Positions 1 to 6,355 of a stretch of DNA of 26,157 nucleotides are shown here, piece after piece (positions within the stretch are counted from its first letter, which is position 1; each line of letters begins with the position of its first letter). Made by a program: the position numbers and the translations under genes. The stretch comes from Methyloceanibacter sp. Its GTDB lineage: Bacteria; Pseudomonadota; Alphaproteobacteria; Rhizobiales; Methyloligellaceae. The stretch spans positions 1 to 26,157 of the forward strand of contig JANWJA010000008.1 in NCBI GenBank assembly GCA_025449615.1, read 5' to 3'. The notes beneath the pieces are model-generated. The model ran no database searches. It worked only from the letters and a program-made list of their open reading frames with translations, and was not told the origin of the DNA.

Positions 1-900
1 AAGAGTGTCATCTGGTGGGCATCCAAACACCGCCATCACCATCTGCATTCCGATACCGAGCACGATGTGCATTCACCGCGGCACAAAGGATTCATCTACA
101 GCCATCTCGGCTGGATTTTCTCGCGCACGCATGACCTCCCCGATTTCGACAAGGTCGGCGATTTGATGCGCTATCCGGAACTCCGGTGGCTGCACAAATT
201 CGAGCTGTTGCCTGCGGTGATGCTCGGGGTTCTCTGTTTTCTTGTTGCCGGCTGGTCAGGCCTCGTGGTTGGATTCGTGTGGAGCACGGTGCTGGTTTAT
301 CACGCGACGTTTTGCATCAATTCTTTGGCTCATGTCAGCGGCAGCACCCGCTACGTGACGGGCGACGATTCCCGCAACAATTGGCTGCTCGCGGTCTTCA
401 CCATGGGAGAAGGCTGGCACAACAACCATCACGCGTTCCAAAGCAGCGTGCGGCAGGGCTTTCGCTGGTGGGAGATCGATCCAACATATTATTTGCTGCG
501 GGGACTGTCCTGGCTCGGACTGGTCTGGGACTTGAGACTGCCGCCAGAGCAGGTGTTGCGCAACGAGCAGCGGCTCGGCGTTGCCGTCATCAATCGCGCC
601 GCCGAGCAGCTTGCGGCGCGATTTAACTCAGAGCACGTGGCGCAGGCGATTGCTGCCGCTCTGCAGGGACCGGAACTGTCAGCCTTGCAGGACATGCTGG
701 CGCGCGCGCATCAGCGCGCAACCGAGGTATTGCCGACGCTGCATCTTCCCCATATCCCCACCCGCGAGGAGTTCCTGCGCGAGGCGAAGGCGATGTTCGC
801 ACGGACCAGGTCGCTCGATGAGATCGTCGACCGTGCCTACGAGCTGCTGCTGATCTCTGTCGGCACACGTTTGGCTAAGCCGATCGAAAGCAAGTCATAA
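1..900 (+). CDS. Acyl-CoA/fatty-acid desaturase (delta-9 type), 5' truncated by window edge
   Basis: Membrane di-iron desaturase that would introduce a double bond into a saturated fatty acyl chain. Reading frame 1 is open from the first base, so the N-terminus and first histidine box lie outside the window. The visible 299 residues carry histidine box HRHHH (residues 10-14) and the third box HNNHH (140-144, in GEGWHNNHHAF), both typical of stearoyl-CoA-desaturase-like enzymes. A hydrophobic stretch near residues 67-100 fits the second membrane hairpin. The last ~120 residues form a charged helical tail beyond the usual catalytic core; its role is unknown. The next gene on the same strand starts 13 bases after the stop. 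The family is clear; substrate and exact regiospecificity are inferred. Confidence 0.9.
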   Translation, partial: KSVIWWASKHRHHHLHSDTEHDVHSPRHKGFIYSHLGWIFSRTHDLPDFDKVGDLMRYPELRWLHKFELLPAVMLGVLCFLVAGWSGLVVGFVWSTVLVYHATFCINSLAHVSGSTRYVTGDDSRNNWLLAVFTMGEGWHNNHHAFQSSVRQGFRWWEIDPTYYLLRGLSWLGLVWDLRLPPEQVLRNEQRLGVAVINRAAEQLAARFNSEHVAQAIAAALQGPELSALQDMLARAHQRATEVLPTLHLPHIPTREEFLREAKAMFARTRSLDEIVDRAYELLLISVGTRLAKPIESKS

Positions 901-913
901 AGGGAATCGTTGG

Positions 914-1258
914 ATGACCTATGTAAATGCGTTGTCAGCTGGGTTGCTCGTGATCGGATTTGGTTTGGCCGCCGGCCATGCTGAGGCTGGTGCAATTCCG
1001 CCGCTGTGGCTAAAGACCGCCGCTCCTTTGGTGCAGAAGGCCGACTATTGGCACCGCTATTATCGGCAGCACGGTTATCCGCCGCCGGCGGTAGTTCCTG
1101 TCCCAGTTCCGGATGCGCCGCCCGCGCTCAATCCACCTCTCGTGACAGAGGTTCCGCTGCGTCCCGCTAGTTGTGGCGAATTTCATTTTTGGGACGGCGC
1201 GGCTTGCGTCGATGCGCGCTTCAACAAGCCCTATCTCGGACCGGTCCAGTCGCGCTGA
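914..1258 (+). CDS. Small secreted proline-rich hypothetical protein
   Basis: A 114-residue protein with an N-terminal hydrophobic stretch and an AxA-type site around residues 22-25, consistent with Sec export to the periplasm. The mature part has a Pro/Val-rich linker (about residues 55-80) and a C-terminal block, CGEFHFWDGAACVDARFNKP, with two cysteines that could form a disulfide. I recognise this as resembling a small CGEYxxWxG...C.DAR module seen in short rhizobial secreted proteins, but I know no function. A purine-rich AAAGGGA lies upstream of the ATG. It follows the desaturase by 13 bases, so co-transcription is likely. Its last 28 bases overlap the 3' end of the convergent methyltransferase gene. 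Confidence 0.7.
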   Translation: MTYVNALSAGLLVIGFGLAAGHAEAGAIPPLWLKTAAPLVQKADYWHRYYRQHGYPPPAVVPVPVPDAPPALNPPLVTEVPLRPASCGEFHFWDGAACVDARFNKPYLGPVQSR

Positions 1259-2097
1259 TTGGCTGCGGACTGCTCAAGCGTGCACAGCGCGTAATGGTCG
1301 AACATGCGCGTGGTTATTGCGCGCCCCGGCCAATAGGCGCGGTGCAGATCGGCGGTCGTCACATTGTCGGCGACGGATAATCCAGCTTCCTTGGCAAAGG
1401 CTGGGAGGTCGTCGATGCCGAATTGCCAGGGCGCACCCATCGCGGCAAAGCGCTCGACGAATTTGGTGATGTCTGCCTCCCCGGTGGCATGGTCGATCAC
1501 CGCCTCCGACATGTAGTCGAAAGTGATGCTGAAGGAGCGTAATGCGTCCCGCAACTCGGCCAAGACATTCAGATTCACCTGTTTCGACAGATACATCGTG
1601 TTGCCTTCCCAGATGAAGAAGGCGGGCTCGCCGCGATCAAAACCGTTGGCTTCCAGCAGAGGCAGCACGCCTTGCTCGACATAATTCGCGGGAATGAAAA
1701 CATCGGCGGCGCGATAGCCCGCAGCTTCGAGCCGCTCCTGCTTGAAGCTCAGCGTGTTGGCGTCGTCGATCTCGTAATAGATGACTCCCGGCGCTTGCTT
1801 GCGGAACGGCCTGGTATCGAGGCCGGCGCCGAGAATGACGATTTGCCGGCAGCCCGAGCCAATCGCCTGATCCAGCCTATCGTCGAAATAGCGCGTCCTA
1901 ATCCGGACATTCATCGCTCCCGGCGAGAAGTCGGCGCAAATCCCCGCGGCGGCAAGCTTCGTCCGCTCATCGAGGAAGATGGGCACGACGGGATCGACAT
2001 AGATCGGCTTCGGCTCACTATTCTCGCTGGCACGGAACTCGGCAACGACAAAGGCAGTCCCGGTGACATTCCTGATGTCGGTCATCAAATCTCTCAT
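1231..2097 (-). CDS. Class I SAM-dependent methyltransferase, leucine carboxyl methyltransferase-like (PF04072/TIGR00027 type)
   Basis: A 288-residue predicted cytosolic methyltransferase. Motif I is VILGAGLDTRPF (residues 87-98) and the ribose-binding acidic motif is YYEIDD (107-112). This pair is typical of the PF04072 family, which includes O-methyltransferases of unknown substrate. The frame stays open far upstream to 2451, but that part reads antisense-like sequence over the cytochrome gene. The ATG at 2097, 25 bases after the cytochrome stop, is the natural start; ATG 2085 is an alternative. It is the last gene of the co-directional block that includes the H4MPT/methanofuran genes, so a role in that pathway is possible but unproven. 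Its 3' end overlaps the convergent small secreted-protein gene by 28 bases. Confidence 0.8.
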   Translation of the reverse strand: MRDLMTDIRNVTGTAFVVAEFRASENSEPKPIYVDPVVPIFLDERTKLAAAGICADFSPGAMNVRIRTRYFDDRLDQAIGSGCRQIVILGAGLDTRPFRKQAPGVIYYEIDDANTLSFKQERLEAAGYRAADVFIPANYVEQGVLPLLEANGFDRGEPAFFIWEGNTMYLSKQVNLNVLAELRDALRSFSITFDYMSEAVIDHATGEADITKFVERFAAMGAPWQFGIDDLPAFAKEAGLSVADNVTTADLHRAYWPGRAITTRMFDHYALCTLEQSAANQRDWTGPR

Positions 2098-2122
2098 TGG
2101 CTTGATGGAAATTCTGCGGTGA

Positions 2123-2509
2123 TTATGGCGGCGTCTCCCCTTGAGCTGGAGCGCGCGGCCGCGTCGCCGGATCGACGCCGGTGATGCTGCCGAGATAAGT
2201 GAGGATCGCTGCGACCTGCTCATCCGAGAACTGAATTTGCGGCATGTCGCGATGCTTCGACCCCATGCCTTCAGCGAAACCTTCCTCGAGCTGCTCGATC
2301 GGGTAGCGGAGATAGATGTCGCGAAGCGGTGGCGCCTTAGAAAGCGGACTCTCACCTTTGTTCGCGATGGAATGACAGCGGCTGCAATTCTGCTCGAGCA
2401 GCACCTTGCCCTCGGCGCCTGCGTTTGGCGCAGCCACTGCTCCTTGGGCACTTACGAGCAGAAGTGCCATACCTGCGGCGGCGCAGTCGATGCGGAGAGA
2501 TTGTGTCAT
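2123..2509 (-). CDS. Periplasmic class I c-type cytochrome
   Basis: A 128-residue mono-haem cytochrome c that would carry electrons in the periplasm. It has a Sec-type signal peptide with likely cleavage after AVAA (around residue 27), one haem-attachment motif CSRCH (C42, C45, H46) and a downstream Met in HRDMPQ (M89) as probable sixth ligand. The C-terminal helix FSDEQVAAILTYLGSI is typical of class I cytochromes. The ATG is preceded by a strong Shine-Dalgarno (AGGAGGGGAGG). It starts 21 bases after the DUF447 gene and is probably co-transcribed with the C1-cofactor genes. An electron-acceptor role for a periplasmic C1 dehydrogenase is attractive, but no dehydrogenase is in view. Confidence 0.88.
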   Translation of the reverse strand: MTQSLRIDCAAAGMALLLVSAQGAVAAPNAGAEGKVLLEQNCSRCHSIANKGESPLSKAPPLRDIYLRYPIEQLEEGFAEGMGSKHRDMPQIQFSDEQVAAILTYLGSITGVDPATRPRAPAQGETPP

Positions 2510-2530
2510 CCTCCCCTCCTCCGTTTGACG

Positions 2531-3103
2531 TCAGCTTTGCGGCGCGTGCTTGAAATGATCCTCGATTTTCTCAACAAGCATCCGCCACGCCTCATGCTCT
2601 CTTGGACCCGCGGTCTTCTCTACCGCGATCTGAAGATAAGCAAGTTCCCGCTCGATCTTGTCGCGCGGCAGCATGTGTAAGCGGCTGGTCAGAATCGCGG
2701 CTTCGATCACGGCGGCTTGGGCGCGGTTGAAGCCCTGGAACGGCGCATGAACGCCTTGATGGACGAGGCGGCAGTGGAAGCGCGGACGAAGCTCGTCCTC
2801 CTCGACGCTCTCAACCTCCAGCTCCAAATGGGTCAGCGCGCCGTCGAGCACGGCGCCGGAAATATGGGCCGCCGGGTGCGTCGGCCAATCGCGTTTGCCG
2901 GTGAGACATCCGGCAAAGACCAGCACGTCGTCGGTAAAATTCACGACCGCGAAAGGCGTGGCACGGAGGTTGTCGAGCGTGGCTGACGGCTTGAATGGCG
3001 CAAGCACGTAACCCCCCTCCTCGATGATCAGGCCGAGGGGCGCGATATGCACCTTGCCGTCAGCGTGAAGCGTGGTGACGATGGTCTCACGGATCATTGG
3101 CAT
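2531..3103 (-). CDS. DUF447 domain-containing protein (archaeal-type, H4MPT/methanofuran gene island)
   Basis: A 190-residue protein matching the DUF447 family: N-terminal RETIVTTLHADGKVHIAPLGL, then FKPSATLDNL and AVVNFTDDVLVFA. The fold is known or predicted as an FMN-binding split-barrel-like domain. It is found mainly in methanogenic archaea and in bacteria that use the H4MPT-linked C1 pathway. The second half is helical (about residues 120-185). No biochemical function is established to my knowledge. The gene begins 9 bases after the stop of the dihydropteroate-synthase-related gene and is followed 21 bases later by the cytochrome gene, which supports one operon. No clear Shine-Dalgarno precedes the ATG; a second ATG lies two codons in. 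Confidence 0.82.
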   Translation of the reverse strand: MPMIRETIVTTLHADGKVHIAPLGLIIEEGGYVLAPFKPSATLDNLRATPFAVVNFTDDVLVFAGCLTGKRDWPTHPAAHISGAVLDGALTHLELEVESVEEDELRPRFHCRLVHQGVHAPFQGFNRAQAAVIEAAILTSRLHMLPRDKIERELAYLQIAVEKTAGPREHEAWRMLVEKIEDHFKHAPQS

Positions 3104-3112
3104 TGAAAATTC

Positions 3113-4519
3113 TTAGTCCTTGTTCTTCCGCTTGGCGATCAGCGTATGGCCGGCAGCCTTCAGCTTGGTCCGGTCTTCCAGCGGGGCATCCGCCGAGACA
3201 CCCCAATCGAGCGGCTCGTCCTGGCTAAAGCGCTTTCCCAGCCGGAAGGCAATCTCGGCCCGCGCCAGCTCTGTGGCAAGATAGAAGGCGTGTGCGCCGT
3301 CTCTCTCCACGCCGAGTTTTGGAAACAGCGACAATGCGTCCTGCGCAATATGATGGCCGTCCCGGTTATAAATATGAATGCCGTCCTCGGCGACCTCGAT
3401 GCGGAAATTCTTGTCGCGCACTTCGGAGGCGGCTAGCGCGATCTCTTCGGGGTCTTGCGGGAACGGCCGCTTGGAATGCAGCGAGAGCAGAGCGTCGGTG
3501 TAGTCCTTGGGCAGATCGTGCTCCTGGCGCGAGGCGTACATCAAGCGCCGCGCCATGTCGTGTTCTTCAAGCGTGCGGCGGGTATGCGGGCTCACCTGCA
3601 CCACAAGCACATGACGGATGTGAAGCTCTGAGGCAATACCGAGCAGCACCGCGGTGATCCCGGTGGTGTCGGCGTCGGTCAATTCGGTCAAATTTCCGGT
3701 GCCCATTAAGATCTCTGCCTTAGGACGGGCGCGGCGAAGCTCCGCATAGCGTTCGAGCGATGCGGTAAAGCCGAAATTGATCGGATCGAGCACCGGGTCG
3801 GCGAGATAGTCGTGTCCTTTGGCGTCGAGCGCATCCATGGCGCGATAGAGCGAGTCCATGTCGCCATGCTCTTTCGGTACGAGGATGGGGACAGACTTGA
3901 CCTGATCGGCGATGTGAAGATTGTCCTCGTTCAGGCTGAGGAGATAATCCGCGCCCGCCTTTCCGCCTCGCAACAGCTCGTCATTGTCGAAGGAATCGAC
4001 GCTCACCTTGCAGCCCTTTTTCTTCAGCGCCCGGACCGCTTCCTCGAGATGCGGGAACTTGGTATCGGGCAGGCAGCCAATGTCGATGACGTTGGCGCCT
4101 TTTCGGGTGTAGTCCTCAGCGCGTTTGAGAATTGCCTCGACCGGTAGCGCCGAGGCATCGACGATCTCGGCGAAGATTTGAATGTCGTATTTGGTCATAT
4201 CGACGGCTTTGGCGGCGCGGCCGAAAAATTGCGGAATGTCTTTCAGCTCATCGGGGCCGCGCACGAAGGGTACGCCGAATTTCTGGCTCAAACGTTCAAG
4301 ATCAGCGCGGCAGCGACCCGGCAGCATGACGCGGTCCGCTTCCACAGGCTTCGTCAGGCGCCGCGCGATGATCTCCTCGGTCATCAAGGCCGCGACCTTC
4401 ACCCCGATATCCAGCACCTTCCAGCCGAAGCCTGCCTTCATGCTCTGCAACACCGCCTCGAGCCGCGGCCTTGCCAGATGTCCGGTAAGGAAGAGGATGT
4501 TCTCGGCCATGGCGCTCAT
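3113..4519 (-). CDS. Dihydropteroate synthase-related protein (DUF6513/TIGR00284 type), H4MPT biosynthesis
   Basis: A 468-residue protein with an N-terminal DUF6513-like domain (from AENILFLTGHLARPRLE) and a central dihydropteroate-synthase-like TIM-barrel region (GANVIDIGC at 141-149, VSVDSFD at 172-178). A C-terminal domain specific to this archaeal/methylotroph family follows. By family knowledge it is thought to join the pterin and the ribofuranosyl-aminobenzene-phosphate moiety during methanopterin-type cofactor assembly; this was not shown here. Start choice: an upstream TTG at 4540 is possible, but the ATG at 4519 shares its A with the preceding kinase stop (TGATG), a classic coupling arrangement. 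ATG 4510 is a further alternative. It sits between the MfnE-like kinase and DUF447 genes, which strongly supports the assignment. Confidence 0.88.
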   Translation of the reverse strand: MSAMAENILFLTGHLARPRLEAVLQSMKAGFGWKVLDIGVKVAALMTEEIIARRLTKPVEADRVMLPGRCRADLERLSQKFGVPFVRGPDELKDIPQFFGRAAKAVDMTKYDIQIFAEIVDASALPVEAILKRAEDYTRKGANVIDIGCLPDTKFPHLEEAVRALKKKGCKVSVDSFDNDELLRGGKAGADYLLSLNEDNLHIADQVKSVPILVPKEHGDMDSLYRAMDALDAKGHDYLADPVLDPINFGFTASLERYAELRRARPKAEILMGTGNLTELTDADTTGITAVLLGIASELHIRHVLVVQVSPHTRRTLEEHDMARRLMYASRQEHDLPKDYTDALLSLHSKRPFPQDPEEIALAASEVRDKNFRIEVAEDGIHIYNRDGHHIAQDALSLFPKLGVERDGAHAFYLATELARAEIAFRLGKRFSQDEPLDWGVSADAPLEDRTKLKAAGHTLIAKRKNKD

Positions 4520-5178
4520 CAATCGATGGATGCGCCGCAAGCGCCGGCGCCGGCGAGCATCTTGGCGAAGGATGTTTGGTCGCTCCGGCCGAGCAAATAG
4601 GCGTTCACGGCTGTCTGTCGCAACATTGACGGGAAGGCCGCATCGACAACGCCATCGCGCGCAAGTTGATCCGCGCCGATGGCAGCGAATTTCCGCGCGA
4701 TGGACTTGATAACGTAGCAGGAACCCGCGCCGAGTTGTCCGGAGAGCCAGAGTGCGAGACTGTCCGAGGTCACGGTCCAGGATTGCGGGATGTCGCTGCG
4801 GCCAGAGACAAGCGTATACGGCGCCCAGACGGCGACCTGGTTCCGCTCAAGCGCATCGCGCAAAGCCTGTTCGGTGTCGCCAACTTCGAAACCAGACCTT
4901 AGGCCAGCGACTGCCCAAGCCAGCTGATCCATGGCGAGCAACGCCATGCGGTGCGCCGCCTCATCGCCGAAGCCGAGCGAGCTTTGCGAGGAGCGAACCT
5001 CGTCGGCGAGCGCGCCACCTCCAGGAACGACGACGACGCGGCCCGCGCCTTGCGCGATGGCATCGAGCCAAGATTGCAGCTCGCTGGAACGGACGACGCT
5101 GCCGCCGAGCTTGACGACGATCAGGCCGGTCGATGTGACGAGGCTTCGTTCGCTTAGCTCCCGCCGCCTCTCGCTCAC
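4519..5178 (-). CDS. mfnE: MfnE-like amino-acid-kinase-fold protein (aminomethylfuran phosphate kinase)
   Basis: A 219-residue protein of the amino acid kinase superfamily. It has the nucleotide-binding start VVKLGGSVV (K23), the glycine loop VVVPGGGALADE (49-60) and the block SWTVTSDSLALWL (133-145), characteristic of archaeal-type kinases of this island. In methanogens MfnE phosphorylates [5-(aminomethyl)furan-3-yl]methyl phosphate to the diphosphate used for methanofuran assembly. The same role is inferred here, because MfnB, which makes the furan precursor, lies in the same operon. The start is a GTG at 5178 that overlaps the upstream stop as GTGA. The gene ends in TGATG with the next gene. 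C-terminal residues beyond ~160 are less conserved to my eye. Confidence 0.85.
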   Translation of the reverse strand: MSERRRELSERSLVTSTGLIVVKLGGSVVRSSELQSWLDAIAQGAGRVVVVPGGGALADEVRSSQSSLGFGDEAAHRMALLAMDQLAWAVAGLRSGFEVGDTEQALRDALERNQVAVWAPYTLVSGRSDIPQSWTVTSDSLALWLSGQLGAGSCYVIKSIARKFAAIGADQLARDGVVDAAFPSMLRQTAVNAYLLGRSDQTSFAKMLAGAGACGASID

Positions 5179-5579
5179 CGTCGTGCTCCCTGCTTGACGC
5201 GCACGATCTCGACGCCAACGGCGCCGGGCTCCTTGTCAAGCTTTTCGATTCTGACGGTCACCCGCGCCGTGCGCGGATGGTCGAGGCAGAGGTTAGCCAC
5301 CTCCTCGGCCAAGGTCTCCACGAGATTGATATGGCCGCGGGCGATGATGGATTTGACGCCGCAGATAATGTGGTCGTAATCGAGCGCGCGATGGATGTCG
5401 TCGTTCAGACTGGCCGTGGCGGGCAGGATATCGACATCGACCGAGAACCGCACCCGTTGCGTGACGCCCTTCTCATGGGTGTAGACGCCGATCTCGACGT
5501 CGAGCACTAAATCGTGGACGAAAACACGGTCCAGGACCGCGCTCTTGCCCGCAACTTTGCTCGTTCGCTTCTGGACCAT
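5175..5579 (-). CDS. folB: Dihydroneopterin aldolase-family (FolB-like) protein
   Basis: A 134-residue protein of the FolB tunnelling fold. Residues aligning by eye with the S. aureus aldolase active site are E36 (GVYTHEKG), Y68 (ALDYDHI), E88 (NLVETLAEE) and a lysine at 113 or 116 (EKLDKEPGAVGVEI). The enzyme converts 7,8-dihydroneopterin to 6-hydroxymethyl-7,8-dihydropterin and glycolaldehyde, a step shared by folate and H4MPT synthesis. Placement between MfnB and the MfnE-like kinase, away from folP/folK, suggests it serves the H4MPT branch, or both; this is inference. ATG 5579 is preceded by GGAG at good spacing. Residues 1-13 form a basic extension. Its TGA overlaps the kinase GTG start by four bases. 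Confidence 0.88.
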   Translation of the reverse strand: MVQKRTSKVAGKSAVLDRVFVHDLVLDVEIGVYTHEKGVTQRVRFSVDVDILPATASLNDDIHRALDYDHIICGVKSIIARGHINLVETLAEEVANLCLDHPRTARVTVRIEKLDKEPGAVGVEIVRVKQGARR

Positions 5580-5620
5580 CAGAGCTCCAATCGCGGCGCT
5601 AGTTTACTCTGCGCGAAGCT

Positions 5621-6355
5621 CTAGCATAGAGCGGGCGAAAGAAGTCTCGGCATTTCCCCGCTCGGCTCGTTAACGGATGGGATCAGCGCTCGGATGCGGG
5701 CGCAGGCTTCGAGATCGATGGAAGCGGTGCGGGCGCCGCCGCGGCAGAGCGCGCTGCGAAAGCCTAAGAGGCTGGGCTCAAGCGCCAATAGGGGTGCCAC
5801 GTGGCGGGCTTTTAGGGACCCCGCGAGGCCCGCAATCAGACCATAGCCTCTCGCCCGGGAAACAAATCGTGCGACCTCCCCGATCTCCAGGTGATCGAGT
5901 AGCGATCCGCCGCTCTTTCCCATCGTATCGAGCATGACACCGTGGGCGCCGATCGCCGCGGCCAGCGCCACGGCGTCGAATTCCGGCATGGCATCGGCGA
6001 ACAGGACAAGAATAAGAGAGTGCTCGCGAGCGACGGGTGCCAGCTCGGCGATCGCCGCTTCGGCGTGCTGGTCCGGAAAAGCGCCAAGCTTTACGTAGTC
6101 GACGCCGGTTGTGCCGACGCTCATGACGGCTTCGCGGAGCCGTTCTGACTCCATGGGGAGATCGCCGATCGTCGCGCTGGTTTGCGCGCATCCGGCGATC
6201 GAGCTGACCGCGTTCGCCAGCAAGGTCGGATCGACGGCGCCGAGCGCGCCTGCTGACGGTTCCTTGAAATCAATGAGATCGGCGCCGGCCTGAAGCGCGA
6301 TCGAGGCCTCGGCGTCGTCACGGACGCTGGCGAGAAACCGCGTCTCCGTCCTCAC
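5621..6355 (-). CDS. mfnB: (5-formylfuran-3-yl)methyl phosphate synthase (MfnB, former DUF556)
   Basis: A 244-residue TIM-barrel enzyme that forms the furan ring precursor of methanofuran from two molecules of glyceraldehyde 3-phosphate. Family hallmarks are all present: LASVRDDAEA at the N-terminus, DLIDFKEPSAGALGAV (K31), VDYVKLG (K89), GVMLDTMGKSGGSLLD (D143, K147), IAGLAGSL and LGFRSALC. The lysines and aspartate match the type of residues implicated in MfnB catalysis. A TTG at 6367 is possible, but the GTG at 6355 overlaps the upstream TPR-gene stop as GTGA and gives the usual family N-terminus, so I use it. The next gene follows after 41 bases. This gene is one of the clearest markers that the organism makes a methanofuran-type cofactor. 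Confidence 0.93.
   Translation of the reverse strand: MRTETRFLASVRDDAEASIALQAGADLIDFKEPSAGALGAVDPTLLANAVSSIAGCAQTSATIGDLPMESERLREAVMSVGTTGVDYVKLGAFPDQHAEAAIAELAPVAREHSLILVLFADAMPEFDAVALAAAIGAHGVMLDTMGKSGGSLLDHLEIGEVARFVSRARGYGLIAGLAGSLKARHVAPLLALEPSLLGFRSALCRGGARTASIDLEACARIRALIPSVNEPSGEMPRLLSPALC

Noticed and set aside
2098..2451. Upstream extension of the methyltransferase frame by 118 residues
   Set aside because: It overlaps the well-supported cytochrome c gene in another frame, reads as Arg/Ser-rich low-quality sequence, and family N-termini start near the ATG at 2097.
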